Shown: positions 15,221 to 24,221 of the stretch, piece after piece
Layout of the letters: every line of letters starts with the position of its first letter
Numbering within the stretch: position 1 is the first letter of the stretch
DNA from: Opitutia bacterium
GTDB taxonomy: Bacteria > Verrucomicrobiota > Verrucomicrobiae > Opitutales > UBA953
Assembly: GCA_947465345.1 (NCBI GenBank)
Contig: CANHZL010000006.1
Location: 1 to 33,896, forward strand
DNA length: 33,896 nucleotides
Direction of reading: 5' to 3'
Translations under genes and position numbers: made by a program
The notes under the pieces: generated by a model
Seen by the model: the letters and a program-made list of their open reading frames with translations, nothing else
Databases searched by the model: none
What the model was told of the DNA's origin: nothing

Positions 15221-16627
15221 CTACTTGGCGACAGGTGCAACGTCCGGACGGGCGCCACCGAGGGCCTTCACGAGATCGACCTGCGCACCAAGGCGATCTA
15301 GGCGCACGCGGGCGACGGCGACCTGCGATTCGGCAAGCAACCGACGCGCCGCAAGCAGTTCCATTGGGCCGGTCTGACCCTGCCGGGAACGCTCGGTAGC
15401 GATCCGGTAGGCCTCGTCAGCCGCCCGGGCGCGACGGGCGGCGGCGGCGGCCGAAGCCGCGGTCTCGCGGACGTCGACTAGCGCATCACGGACCTCGCGA
15501 CAGGCGTTGAGGAAAGTCTTCTCATAGGCGGCGGCAGCCTGATGCTGCTCAGCCACGGCACCTTCGACACGCGCCGCACCTCGACCGAAGTCCAACAAGG
15601 GATAACGAAGGTCGACACCGAGCGATGAGGTCGCGGTCGTACCGTCGAACAAGGTGTTGAGCTCGCGGCTCTCCGAGCCGATTGCGCCGGTCAAGCTGAA
15701 GCTCGGGAAACGCGCGGCCTTGACGTAACCAATGCGTGAATTGGCAGCGACGAGGGCCTGCTCCGCCGCGACGACATCAGGTCGCTGGCTCAGGAGATCG
15801 GCAGGCAAGCCAGGCGCTACGGGCGCCGGGAGGCGAAGGCCATCGACCCGACGCACAGCGACGGTCAGTGCGGGCTGACCCGTCAAAGTGCCAAGCAGGT
15901 GCTCGGCGGCGGAACGCGTCCGGCGGGCGTCCGCCAGCGCGGCGATGGCCGCGGAACGCGCGACCTCAGCCTGGGCGACCTCATTAGGACCGGCTGCGCC
16001 GACGGTGGCCCGCTTAGCGATAATGCCAGCCTCGTCGTCACGGGCGGCGAAGACTTCCTGCGCGGCCAGCGACTGCGCGTCGGCCGAACGCAGGGCGGCA
16101 TACGCGCGCACGACGGCGGCGCCAACCGAAAGCTCGACCATGCGCCTCGACTCGCGCGCACCCAGGAGCTGAGCCCGGGCGCCTTCCTCGGCCCGGCGAA
16201 TCTTACCCCAGAAATCGAGTTCGAAAGAGGTGCTGAGCCCGCCACGCGCGCTGCTACGGTGCCGACCAGTCGAGGAAAGATTCTGATTATAGGCTCCCTC
16301 ACTGAGTTTACTCGAGCTGACCCCGCCGACGGCGTCGACCTGCGGCAAAGCAGCACCTTCGGTCTCACCGAGGGCGGCGGCGGCTTGCTCCACCCGGGCC
16401 ACGGCGATGCGGAGGTCGGCATTGGCGACCAAGGCCTTCGTCACCATCGTATCCAGCTCCGGGTCGCCGAGGGACTTCCACCATTCGGCGCGGACAGCGG
16501 CGCCGCCTTTGCCTGCCTCAGGGAAGACCTCCGCCTTGGGCAACTCCGGCCGGACGTAATCAGGTCCGAGGGCACAACCACCGAGGAGGCTGAAGCAGAG
16601 AAGAAAGAAAATAGGGCGGGCGATCAT
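15221..16627 (-). CDS. Outer-membrane efflux lipoprotein (NodT/OprM type)
   Basis: This is the TolC-like outer-membrane channel of a tripartite RND efflux system. From the ATG at 16625-16627 it has 468 residues. The signal peptide ends in lipobox LLGGC, so it is a lipoprotein, followed by the typical ALGPDYVRPELP. Two OEP repeats follow, with AEWWKSLGDPELDTMV in the first and QRPDVVAAEQALVAANSRIG in the second; long Ala-rich helices form the periplasmic tunnel. The 17-residue in-frame extension to 16678 was rejected. Its ATG overlaps the RND gene stop (ATGA), so translation is coupled. Confidence 0.93.
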   Translation of the reverse strand: MIARPIFFLLCFSLLGGCALGPDYVRPELPKAEVFPEAGKGGAAVRAEWWKSLGDPELDTMVTKALVANADLRIAVARVEQAAAALGETEGAALPQVDAVGGVSSSKLSEGAYNQNLSSTGRHRSSARGGLSTSFELDFWGKIRRAEEGARAQLLGARESRRMVELSVGAAVVRAYAALRSADAQSLAAQEVFAARDDEAGIIAKRATVGAAGPNEVAQAEVARSAAIAALADARRTRSAAEHLLGTLTGQPALTVAVRRVDGLRLPAPVAPGLPADLLSQRPDVVAAEQALVAANSRIGYVKAARFPSFSLTGAIGSESRELNTLFDGTTATSSLGVDLRYPLLDFGRGAARVEGAVAEQHQAAAAYEKTFLNACREVRDALVDVRETAASAAAAARRARAADEAYRIATERSRQGQTGPMELLAARRLLAESQVAVARVRLDRLGAQVDLVKALGGARPDVAPVAK

Positions 16628-19600
16628 GGCTGGACGGCGACCTTGTCCTTCCGACCCGAAAGGAGATGGAAGAACCAAGGGATGAACAAAGTGGCGACAA
16701 AAGTGTCGAGCAGCATGCCGCCGAGCACACCGGTGCCCATCGACTGGCGCGCCGCGGCGCCCGCGCCGCTGGCGAAGGCCAGCGGGACGACGCCGAGCAC
16801 GAAGGCCATCGAGGTCATGACGAGCGGACGGATGCGCATGCGCGCGGCCTCCACGGCTGCGTCGGCGGCGGAACGACCCGCACGCCGCGCGGTCTCCGCA
16901 AACTCGACGATTAAAATGGCGTTCTTAGCCGCGAGGCCGATGAGCGTGACGAGTCCAATCTGGAAGTAGATGTCGTTCGGCATGCCGCGCACGAGGATGG
17001 CGAGCAAGGCGCCAAGCAGCGCGAACGGCACGGTGAGCAGGACGCCCAAGGGCAGCGCGAGGTCTTCGTAGAGGGCCGCGAGGATCAGGAACACCATGAG
17101 GAGTGCCAGAAGGAAGGCCGGCAAGGCGGACGTCGCCGCGCGCTTTTCCTGCAAGGCCTGCGCCGTCCAGTCGATGCCATAACCGACGGGCATAATGTCC
17201 TCGGCAATCTCCTCGACCAGCGCGATGGCCTGTCCGGAACTCACACCAGGCGCAGGGGCGCAGATCAGGCGGGCCGCCAGGAATCCCATGTGTCGCTCGA
17301 GCTGCTCCGGACCGGAGGAGGGCTTAAATTTCACGAAGCTGGAGAGCGGAACCATCTCGCCGTTCCCGGCTCGGACGTGCACGCGGCCAGCGGCCGCGGC
17401 GTCCATACGGTCGGCGGCTTCCGACTGGACGAGCACGCGATAGGTGCGACCGCCGAGCGTGAAGTCATTGGCGTAGACGACGCCGATGGTCGCCTGCAAC
17501 GCCTCATGAAGGTCCGGCAGCGTTACCCCAAGCGCCGCGGCGCGAACCTCGTCAACCTCGGCGAGGAACTGCGGCACGGCCGGGCGCATGAAGACACGGA
17601 TGCCCGTGAGCTCAGGGCGCGCGCGCAAGGCGGCCTCGAGCTTCTCGATGTTCGCCGCGAGTCGTGCAGGATCGTCGTCTTCCTTGGCCTGGAGATAGAA
17701 CTCGAAACCGCCAGCACTACCGATGCCACGGATGGCGGGCGGATTTACCACGAGGCACATGCCGTCGGGTTGAGACATGCCGATGGCGTTGAGCTGGCGG
17801 GCAAGGGCCTCGCCGCCGGGCGGACGGGTCCCGAAATCCTTCAGCGGGAGGAAGATCGTACCGGAGTTGGTGCGCTCACCGCCGCCGAGTAGGTCGAAGC
17901 CGCTGATGGCGAAGGTGTGGCGGACGGCAGCATTCTCCCGCAGCTTCGGCGTGAGGCCGTCCATGAAGGTCTTGGTGCGGTTGATGCCGGCACCATCGGG
18001 CAGAGCGACCATCGCGAGCAGGTAGCCCTGGTCCTCGGAAGGCAGGAAGCTGCGCGGGATCTTCACCAAGAGGGCGATGTTCAAGAGCGCGATGGCGAGG
18101 AACGCTCCCGCCGCCGAACGCGGATGGTCGAGCAACCAACGGACCGTGCGCCCGTGCCACGCGGCAACCGCCGCGAAACCGCGGCCGAAGGCCTCGGAAA
18201 AACGCGCCATCAGCCCAATAGGTGGGCCGGGGACGTGCGGCCTGAGTAGCAGGGCGCAGAGCGTCGGAGTCAGCGTAAGGGCAACAAAGCCAGAGAGGAT
18301 CACGGAGAGCGCCACGGTCACGGCGAACTGGCGGTAGAGCACGCCTGCGATGCCACCGAGGAACGCGACCGGCAAGAAGACGCAAACCAGGACGCACACG
18401 ATGGCGACAATCGCGCCGGCAACCTCACGTACGGATTCCTTCGCGGCTTCAAAGGGGCTCAGCCCCTGCTCGCGCATGAGACGCTCGGTATTCTCGAGCA
18501 CAACAATCGCGTCGTCGACGACGATGCCGATGGCGATCACCATGGCAAAGAGAGTCAGGATATTGATGCCGTAACCCATGACCCAAAGCCCGGCGCACGC
18601 GCCAATCAACGAGACCGGCACCGCAATCATGGGGATGAGCGTGGCGCGCCAAGAGCCAAGGAAGAGGAACACGACAATCGCCACGAGGAAGGCAGCCTCG
18701 AGGAGCGTGCTGCGCACCTCGCCGATGGCGGAGCGGACGAAGCGGGTGGTGTCAAAGGGGATGCTGTACTCGACGTCGGGCGGGAACTGCTTGGTCAACA
18801 CATCCAACCGGGCGCGGATGCGGTCAGCGGTCTCCAGCGCGTTGGAACCGGTCTGCAGGAAGACGCGGATACCGGCGACTGGTTTGCCGTCGAGCATGCT
18901 AAGCTGCTCGTAACTCTGGGAGCCAAGCTCGACGCGAGCCACGTCGCGTAAACGCAGGACACCATCGGCGCCGGAAGAGCGGAGCACGATGTCGCCGAAC
19001 TGCTCGGGCGACGCGAGACGCCCGCGGGCGATGACGGGCACGACGAAGGCGGCGTCAACGGAAGGTTCCTGGCCGAGCCGGCCGACGGCATACTGAGTAT
19101 TAGTGGAGCGGATCGCGCGCACGACCTCGGCGGAGGTCACGCCAAGCGCGGCCATGCGGTCCGGTCGCAACCAGACGCGCATCGCGTAGTCGCGGGCGCC
19201 GAACACGCCGGCGTCGCCCACGCCTGGGAGGCGCTTGAGCTCTTCGACCACAACGGAGGACGCGAAGTTACTCAGGAAGACGGAATCACGGGTGGCCTTC
19301 GGAGAGACGATCGACACCGACATCAGGATATCGTTCGAACGCTTCTTAGTGATGACGCCGAGGCGGCGGACCTCCTCCGGCAGGCGCGGCTCGGCGAGCT
19401 TAACGCGGTTGGCCACGAGAATTGTGGCCATGTCGGGGTCGACACCATTCTCAAAAGTGACGGTGATACTCAGGGCGCCGCTCGAAGAAGCGTTGGACGA
19501 ATAATACAGCAGTCCTTCGACACCGTTGATCTGCTCTTCGAGGGGCGCGGCGACATTGTTGACTAGCGCTTCGGGTGACGCGCCGGGGTAGCTGGCGACA

Positions 19601-19737
19601 ACCGTTACAGTCGGCGGCGCAATCTGCGGGTACTGCGACAACGGCAGATGCAGCAACGCGAGCCCGCCGATCAGGACGATGATGATGGAAAGGACGGCGG
19701 AGAAGATCGGCCGCCGGATGAAGAAGTCCCAGCCCAT
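16624..19737 (-). CDS. RND multidrug efflux pump, HAE1 family (AcrB-like)
   Basis: This is the proton-driven inner-membrane pump of the tripartite system. The 1037 residues match AcrB/MexB length. The start MGWDFFIRRPIFSAVLSIII is typical. Proton-relay residues Asp408 and Asp409 in GIVVDDAIVV correspond to the AcrB pair. Other features are LPLSQYPQIAPP, ANRVKLAEPRLP, PRSFLPSEDQGYLL and the C-terminal LVTLIGLAAKNAILIVEFAE. It begins immediately after the adaptor stop codon with no gap and overlaps the outer-membrane gene by 4 nt, so all three subunits are translated from one mRNA. Specific drugs cannot be predicted. Confidence 0.96.
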   Translation of the reverse strand: MGWDFFIRRPIFSAVLSIIIVLIGGLALLHLPLSQYPQIAPPTVTVVASYPGASPEALVNNVAAPLEEQINGVEGLLYYSSNASSSGALSITVTFENGVDPDMATILVANRVKLAEPRLPEEVRRLGVITKKRSNDILMSVSIVSPKATRDSVFLSNFASSVVVEELKRLPGVGDAGVFGARDYAMRVWLRPDRMAALGVTSAEVVRAIRSTNTQYAVGRLGQEPSVDAAFVVPVIARGRLASPEQFGDIVLRSSGADGVLRLRDVARVELGSQSYEQLSMLDGKPVAGIRVFLQTGSNALETADRIRARLDVLTKQFPPDVEYSIPFDTTRFVRSAIGEVRSTLLEAAFLVAIVVFLFLGSWRATLIPMIAVPVSLIGACAGLWVMGYGINILTLFAMVIAIGIVVDDAIVVLENTERLMREQGLSPFEAAKESVREVAGAIVAIVCVLVCVFLPVAFLGGIAGVLYRQFAVTVALSVILSGFVALTLTPTLCALLLRPHVPGPPIGLMARFSEAFGRGFAAVAAWHGRTVRWLLDHPRSAAGAFLAIALLNIALLVKIPRSFLPSEDQGYLLAMVALPDGAGINRTKTFMDGLTPKLRENAAVRHTFAISGFDLLGGGERTNSGTIFLPLKDFGTRPPGGEALARQLNAIGMSQPDGMCLVVNPPAIRGIGSAGGFEFYLQAKEDDDPARLAANIEKLEAALRARPELTGIRVFMRPAVPQFLAEVDEVRAAALGVTLPDLHEALQATIGVVYANDFTLGGRTYRVLVQSEAADRMDAAAAGRVHVRAGNGEMVPLSSFVKFKPSSGPEQLERHMGFLAARLICAPAPGVSSGQAIALVEEIAEDIMPVGYGIDWTAQALQEKRAATSALPAFLLALLMVFLILAALYEDLALPLGVLLTVPFALLGALLAILVRGMPNDIYFQIGLVTLIGLAAKNAILIVEFAETARRAGRSAADAAVEAARMRIRPLVMTSMAFVLGVVPLAFASGAGAAARQSMGTGVLGGMLLDTFVATLFIPWFFHLLSGRKDKVAVQP

Positions 19738-20856
19738 TTATTTCTTGGCTGGAGCGACGACGACCGGGGCGCCCGGACGCAGCTTGTGCAGCTGATTGAG
19801 GATGACGCGATCCCCGGGACGGAGTCCGGAAAGGATGACGATATCGGCGCCCTGCATCTCGCCAAGCACGACCGGACGGGCTTCGGCACGGCCGCCGGCA
19901 CCGACCACGAAGACGGAACGTCCTGAAGGAGCTTGGATGAGGGCGAGTTGCGGGACGAGATAGGCGTCCTTGGCCTTACCACCGGTCACGCGCACACGGA
20001 CAAACTGGCCGGCGAGCAGGCCGCCGTCAGCGTTCGGAAATAGCGCGCGGAACTGCACCGTGCCGAGACGCGTGTCGACCTGCGTGGAAGCGAAGTCGAC
20101 CTTGCCGCGGACTGGATAGACGGAACCATTCGGCAGCAGCAACGCGACATCGGCGCCCTGAGCCGCCTTGGCTCCGCTCACGAACAGCCGATGGAAATCG
20201 TCTTCGGACAGGCCGAAGCGCGCCCAGACTTCGTCGGCGCTGACGATGGTAGTAAGCAATCCGTCCGGACCAGTGGGGATTACGAGGGCCCCTTCGGTGC
20301 GCAGCCGGCGACCGGCGATGCCGGCGACGGGCGAACGCACCTCGCAATAACCGAGATCGAGGAGAGCGAGGCTGGCCTTGGCGGCCGCGGCGTCGCGGGC
20401 GCCCTTGGCGGCCGCGGCTAAAGCCTGCGCATCGTCAGCTTCCTTGCGGCTAGCGGCCTTCTGCTTGAAGAGGGCCGCTTGGCGGACGGCTTCATCAGAC
20501 GCCTGCTGGGCACGCGCAGTCTCCTGGGCAAGCTGCGCCACGGCCAGCGCATGGGCGGCGGCATAAGGGGCGGGATCGATGCGGAAAAGGAGGTCGCCGG
20601 CACGGACCTTAGCGCCTTCGGCATAATTGACCGTCTGAAGAATGCCCGTCACGCGGGCGCGGACTTCCACCTCGCGCACACCTTCGACCTGGGCCGGTGC
20701 GATTGCCGTCTGGGCCAAGTCGGCTGGAGTGACCGACAAGACGGACACCGGGAGCGGAGCGGAAGGCGGCATGGCCGGCTCCTGACGGCAACCGACTCCT
20801 GACAGCACAACCGCGAGGAGAAGACCCTCGACAAGGCGAGATTTACATACAGACAT
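19738..20856 (-). CDS. RND efflux periplasmic adaptor lipoprotein (AcrA-like)
   Basis: This membrane fusion protein links the RND pump to the outer-membrane channel. From the ATG at 20854-20856 it has 372 residues. The lipobox is LSGVGC with Cys23. The barrel/lipoyl halves start VEVRARVTGILQTVNYAEGA and LGYCEVRSPVAGIAGRRL, flanking an Ala-rich hairpin. The C-terminal part ends GLRPGDRVILNQLHKLRPG. The 97-residue in-frame extension to 21147 is antisense to the repressor gene and was rejected. Its start codon lies inside the repressor operator, and only 24 bp separate it from the divergent regulator, so transcription must start in or near the operator. Confidence 0.94.
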   Translation of the reverse strand: MSVCKSRLVEGLLLAVVLSGVGCRQEPAMPPSAPLPVSVLSVTPADLAQTAIAPAQVEGVREVEVRARVTGILQTVNYAEGAKVRAGDLLFRIDPAPYAAAHALAVAQLAQETARAQQASDEAVRQAALFKQKAASRKEADDAQALAAAAKGARDAAAAKASLALLDLGYCEVRSPVAGIAGRRLRTEGALVIPTGPDGLLTTIVSADEVWARFGLSEDDFHRLFVSGAKAAQGADVALLLPNGSVYPVRGKVDFASTQVDTRLGTVQFRALFPNADGGLLAGQFVRVRVTGGKAKDAYLVPQLALIQAPSGRSVFVVGAGGRAEARPVVLGEMQGADIVILSGLRPGDRVILNQLHKLRPGAPVVVAPAKK

Positions 20857-20867
20857 GTATGTAAATC
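20840..20867. promoter_or_regulatory. AcrR-type operator overlapping the adaptor start codon
   Basis: GATTTACATAC (20840-20850) and GTATGTAAATC (20857-20867) are a perfect 11-bp inverted repeat around AGACAT. The half-site TACATAC/GTATGTA is the same as in the E. coli AcrR operator, recalled as TACATAC-N10-GTATGTA, but here the spacer is 6 bp. It covers the adaptor ATG (20854-20856) and lies 14 bp before the repressor ATG, so binding could block both divergent promoters. The palindrome is certain; the regulator assignment is strong inference. Confidence 0.88.
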
Positions 20868-20880
20868 TATTTGCCCTACC

Positions 20881-21507
20881 ATGGCTCGCAAGACCAAAGC
20901 AGAGGCGGCCCTCACCCGTGACCGAATCGTTGCCTGCGCCCGACAGGTCTTCAGCCGCGACGGGGTCATGAATACCTCGCTGGAACACGTAGCGAAAGAG
21001 GCCGGGGTGACCCGCGGGGCGGTCTACTGGCATTTCCGCAACAAGGCCGACCTCTTCATGGCCGTCCGCCAAGAGACGGGGATCCTTCTCCGCTTCGGCG
21101 ATTTCAAGTCGGGCGACGCCCTCCGTCGCCTTGAATGCGGCCTGCATGAAGCGCTCCGACGTCTCGCGGAGGACAAACAGGCGCGCGAGACCTACGAGGT
21201 CATGCTCTGGAAATGCGAATACGTCGGCGAGTTCGCGGGCGTGCGCAATGACCTCATGTCCGCCGGCACGCTCTTTCTCGAAGAAGCCACCGCCCTTTAC
21301 GAAGAAGCGGCGAGGGAGAAACTGATCCCTCCTGAACTCAACCCGCGGCTAGCCGCCCGCGAGACCTTCTGCTTCTACGCGGGCATGCTCAAGCTCTGGC
21401 TGGCCGACGAAAGCGGTCAGGCCGTCCGCAAGGACATCCTCAAGGTCATCACCCAGCATATTGAAAGCCGCCGTCTCCGCCGGGAGGTCCGCCAGAAGGC
21501 AGTTTGA
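20881..21507 (+). CDS. acrR: TetR-family repressor, AcrR type
   Basis: This is a transcriptional repressor likely to sense pump substrates and release the divergent efflux operon. The 208 residues begin MARKTKAEAALTRDRIV, very close to AcrR/MtrR. The helix-turn-helix is SLEHVAKEAGVTRGAVYWHF followed by NKADLF, the canonical TetR signature. The C-terminal part (about 80-200) is helical and fits the AcrR/TtgR-type ligand domain. The ATG at 20881 follows ATTTGCCCTACC without an SD, so the mRNA may be leaderless or nearly so. The symbol reflects family and context, not proven orthology. The stop codon lies in the loop of a small hairpin. Confidence 0.93.
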   Translation: MARKTKAEAALTRDRIVACARQVFSRDGVMNTSLEHVAKEAGVTRGAVYWHFRNKADLFMAVRQETGILLRFGDFKSGDALRRLECGLHEALRRLAEDKQARETYEVMLWKCEYVGEFAGVRNDLMSAGTLFLEEATALYEEAAREKLIPPELNPRLAARETFCFYAGMLKLWLADESGQAVRKDILKVITQHIESRRLRREVRQKAV

Positions 21508-21515
21508 CTGCCTTC
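21495..21515 (+). terminator. Hairpin with the acrR stop codon in its loop
   Basis: GAAGGCAG (21495-21502) pairs perfectly with CTGCCTTC (21508-21515); the loop TTTGA contains the TGA stop at 21505-21507. No strong T-run follows. It could be an mRNA-end stabiliser or weak terminator. Its layout parallels the purH stop hairpin. Confidence 0.5.
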
Positions 21516-21538
21516 GCTGCCACCCCTATTAAAGCAGC

Positions 21539-22165
21539 GTGAAGGCCCTCCCCGCCCTGCTCTGCCTGCTCCTGCTCGGGATGGCCCCGGCATGGTCGGC
21601 CGAACCAGACGCACCGCAGACGCTGCCGATCCTCTACGACCAGCCAGGAGAGAAATATATCCTGCGCATCGATAACCGCCGCTACCAACTGCCCTATGTG
21701 ACGAAAGACGGCGTGGTCCAGCTGATGTCCTTCGCCAACTACCCGCGGACCAAGCTGCGCTTCGACGAGTACAAGCGTTCACTCGAGGATAAGGCGAAGG
21801 CCGAAGCCCTCGTGCACCGCGCACAGCAAGGCGTCACCCGCGAGTCAGACCGCGTCACCCGCCTTCGCCGAAGCCTTGAGTCGCTCCGCGCCCAGGTTTC
21901 CCTGCTTCGCTCCCAGCCGACCATCGAAGTCCGCGAACTCCAGTTCCTCCAGGAACAGATCCGCAGCACCGCCGCATCGCTCGCCTCTGCCGAAGACATG
22001 GAAGCGAAGGCGCAAGCAAACCTTGAAAAGACCAAGTCGACCACGGAGTCGGCCTTCCAGCGCGCGGACAAGGCGCGCGAGGACTACGTCGCCGCCCTCG
22101 ACGACTACGAGAAGCCGCTGGCGCAGATCCGCGCGATCGCAATGACGCACGGCACCGCCCTCTGA
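21539..22165 (+). CDS. Secreted coiled-coil protein of unknown function
   Basis: I do not recognise this 208-residue protein. It starts with GTG (21539), which is required to include the signal peptide KALPALLCLLLLGMAPAWSA; the next ATG is inside that signal. Residues about 25-65 form a small beta-rich segment (EKYILRIDNRRYQLPYVTKD). From about 75 to 200 it is a long charged coiled coil (ESDRVTRLRRSLESLRAQVS, ELQFLQEQIRS). It is probably periplasmic. It lies 31 bp after acrR and 11 bp before the SGNH hydrolase gene, so it could share their transcript. No catalytic motif is visible. Confidence 0.7.
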   Translation: MKALPALLCLLLLGMAPAWSAEPDAPQTLPILYDQPGEKYILRIDNRRYQLPYVTKDGVVQLMSFANYPRTKLRFDEYKRSLEDKAKAEALVHRAQQGVTRESDRVTRLRRSLESLRAQVSLLRSQPTIEVRELQFLQEQIRSTAASLASAEDMEAKAQANLEKTKSTTESAFQRADKAREDYVAALDDYEKPLAQIRAIAMTHGTAL

Positions 22166-22176
22166 TTTTCCAGACC

Positions 22177-23316
22177 ATGAAGACCCCCGCCCTCCTCCTC
22201 GTCTTGCTCTGCGCCGGTTCCGTCGGCCTCGCCCAGCAGACCAAGCCCGCCGCGAAAACCGCACCGAAAGCCGTCGACCGTTACGCCGTGCGCCCGGACG
22301 AGAAGATCTCCTGGCACGACGTCCGCGAGACGGACCTTGAAGGCCGCGCCTTCCCTGACGCCGAACGTAAGAGCTACTTCGACCGCCTGCCCGCCGAGGC
22401 CGACGGTAAGGTCACGCCGGCCGTGTGGGGCCTGAGCCGCGACAGTGCCGGCCAGATGTTCCGCTTCCGCACCGACGCCACGACGATCTACGCGCACTAT
22501 AAGGTCACGAAACCGGCACTCGGCATGCCGCACATGCCCGCCACCGGCGTCAGCGGTCTCGACCTCTACGCCCGCGACAAAGACGGCAAGTGGCGCTGGG
22601 TGCAGGTCGTCCGTCCGACCTCGCAGGAAATGAAGGTCCGCATCGCCGAAGGCCTCGACGCCGGTGAACGCGAATACGCGATCTACCTTCCACTCTATAA
22701 CGGCGTGGAGTTCCTCAATGTCGGCGTGGCCGAAGGCAAGAAGTTCGCAGGCCTCAAGCCACGCGCCAAACCGGTCGTCTTCTACGGAACCTCGATCACC
22801 CACGGCGCCTGCGCCAGCCGACCAGGCATGGTGCACACGGCCATCCTCGGCCGCCGCTTTGATCTTCCAGTCGTGAACCTCGGCTTCTCCGGCAACGGCC
22901 GCATGGACCAAGCCGTCGGCGACTTCCTCGTGCGCATCGACGCCGCCGCCTACGTCATCGACTGCCTCCCGAACATGGGCCCGAAGGACGTCACAGAAAA
23001 GTGCGCTCCGCTCGTGAAGCAGCTCCGCGCCGCTCGCCCCGATACCCCGATCATCCTCGTTGAAGACCGCCGCAACACCGACTCATGGATCATCGCCTCG
23101 CGCCGCAAACTCCACGACGAGAACCACGCCGCCCTCAAGGCCGCCTACGAACAACTCGTAAAGGAAGGCGTCAAAGGCCTGTCTTATGTACCCGGCGACC
23201 ACTTGTACGGCGACGACGCCGACGGCGCCACGGACGGCTCCCACGCCAGCGATCTGGGCTTCTTCCGCCAGGCCGACATCTTTGAGCCCTTCCTCAAGGC
23301 CGCCCTCGGCCGCTGA
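22177..23316 (+). CDS. Secreted SGNH/GDSL hydrolase with GxDLY N-terminal domain
   Basis: This is a probable secreted esterase or carbohydrate deacetylase. The 379 residues begin with signal peptide MKTPALLLVLLCAGSVGLAQ. The N-terminal beta-sandwich (about 40-195) contains SGLDLYARD, the motif that names the GxDLY domain. The C-terminal SGNH fold has block I YGTSITHG (nucleophile Ser206), block II NLGFSGNGRM, CLPNMGP in place of the usual GxND block III, and block V DGSH (Asp353, His356). This pairing of GxDLY with a GDSL_3-like lipase domain is seen in polysaccharide-degrading bacteria. The natural substrate is not predictable. It follows the coiled-coil gene after 11 bp. Confidence 0.88.
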   Translation: MKTPALLLVLLCAGSVGLAQQTKPAAKTAPKAVDRYAVRPDEKISWHDVRETDLEGRAFPDAERKSYFDRLPAEADGKVTPAVWGLSRDSAGQMFRFRTDATTIYAHYKVTKPALGMPHMPATGVSGLDLYARDKDGKWRWVQVVRPTSQEMKVRIAEGLDAGEREYAIYLPLYNGVEFLNVGVAEGKKFAGLKPRAKPVVFYGTSITHGACASRPGMVHTAILGRRFDLPVVNLGFSGNGRMDQAVGDFLVRIDAAAYVIDCLPNMGPKDVTEKCAPLVKQLRAARPDTPIILVEDRRNTDSWIIASRRKLHDENHAALKAAYEQLVKEGVKGLSYVPGDHLYGDDADGATDGSHASDLGFFRQADIFEPFLKAALGR

Positions 23317-23369
23317 TTTTCCGCCCTCCCCGCTGGCGAACGGGCATAATCCTTTCACCCTAACCGACG

Positions 23370-24074
23370 ATGACCCGCAGCTTCCGCTACTACGACTTAA
23401 TCCTCGGTGCGTTTGTGGCGGTGTTGCTCTGCTCGAACCTCATCGGCCCAGCGAAGGTCGTGCAGCTTGACCTGCCCTTCTTCGGCAAGACCGACTTCGG
23501 CGCGGGTAACCTGTTCTTCCCGCTATCGTATATCTTCGGCGATATCCTCACGGAAGTCTACGGCTACGCCCTTGCGCGTCGCGTGATTTGGGCCGGCTTC
23601 GGCGCGATGCTCTTCGCGACGGTGATGACCTGGGTCGTGCTCGCGATGCCGGCTAGTCCGAACGAGCCCTTCAGCGCGCAGCTGCAACCCGCGCTTGAGA
23701 CGTGCTTCGGCGGTGGCTGGCGTATCGCCCTCGGTTCGATCATCGCTTTCTTTGTCGGTGACTTCCTCAACTCCTATGTCCTTGCGAAGATGAAGGTACG
23801 CATGGGCGGCAAGTATCCTTGGGCGCGCTTCATCGGATCGACCGTCGTCGGCCAAGGCGTAGACAGCCTAATCTTTTACCCGCTCTCCTTCGTGGGAATC
23901 TGGAGCCCTGCAACGCTTGTCGCGGTGATGTTCGCCAACTGGATCTTCAAAGTGCTCGTCGAAGTGGTCATGACGCCCCTGACAACCGTCGTCTGCGCCA
24001 AGCTGAAGCAAGCCGAGGGTGTCGACGCGTTCGATACCGACACCGATTTCACGCCCTTCAGCCTCAAGCGCTGA
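23370..24074 (+). CDS. yhhQ: Queuosine precursor transporter (YhhQ / VUT family)
   Basis: This membrane protein of 234 residues has about six hydrophobic segments. It is inferred to import queuosine precursors such as preQ0 for tRNA modification. Family-typical stretches are LFFPLSYIFGDILTEVYGYA, ARRVIW, FFVGDFLNSYVLAKMKV and STVVGQGVDSLIFYPLSF, closing with NWIFKVLVEVVMTPLTTVV. The 53-bp spacer before it holds no recognisable preQ1 riboswitch. No queuosine biosynthesis genes are in the window, so whether it serves salvage or synthesis is unknown. A weak CCCC-N7-GGGG hairpin follows the stop (24084-24098). Confidence 0.92.
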   Translation: MTRSFRYYDLILGAFVAVLLCSNLIGPAKVVQLDLPFFGKTDFGAGNLFFPLSYIFGDILTEVYGYALARRVIWAGFGAMLFATVMTWVVLAMPASPNEPFSAQLQPALETCFGGGWRIALGSIIAFFVGDFLNSYVLAKMKVRMGGKYPWARFIGSTVVGQGVDSLIFYPLSFVGIWSPATLVAVMFANWIFKVLVEVVMTPLTTVVCAKLKQAEGVDAFDTDTDFTPFSLKR

Positions 24075-24221
24075 CCGGCGGCACCCCGCTTAGAGGGGCT
24101 TTAATGGCCTCCAATCCGCCTTTTTGCCCTATTATCAGGGGTTTTCGAGGAATCCATTGACAACACCCCCGGAGACCCGCACAACACCCTCAGTCAATTT
24201 CACTCAGGTAAGAGCCTCCCT

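Noticed and set aside
23317..23369. preQ1 riboswitch before yhhQ
   Set aside because: Only 53 bp is available and no preQ1-I or -II core pattern is present.
24156..24199. ATTGAC/GTCAAT inverted pair with a TTGACA-like box
   Set aside because: No -10 element lies at a suitable distance and the arms are only 6 bp over more than 30 bp.
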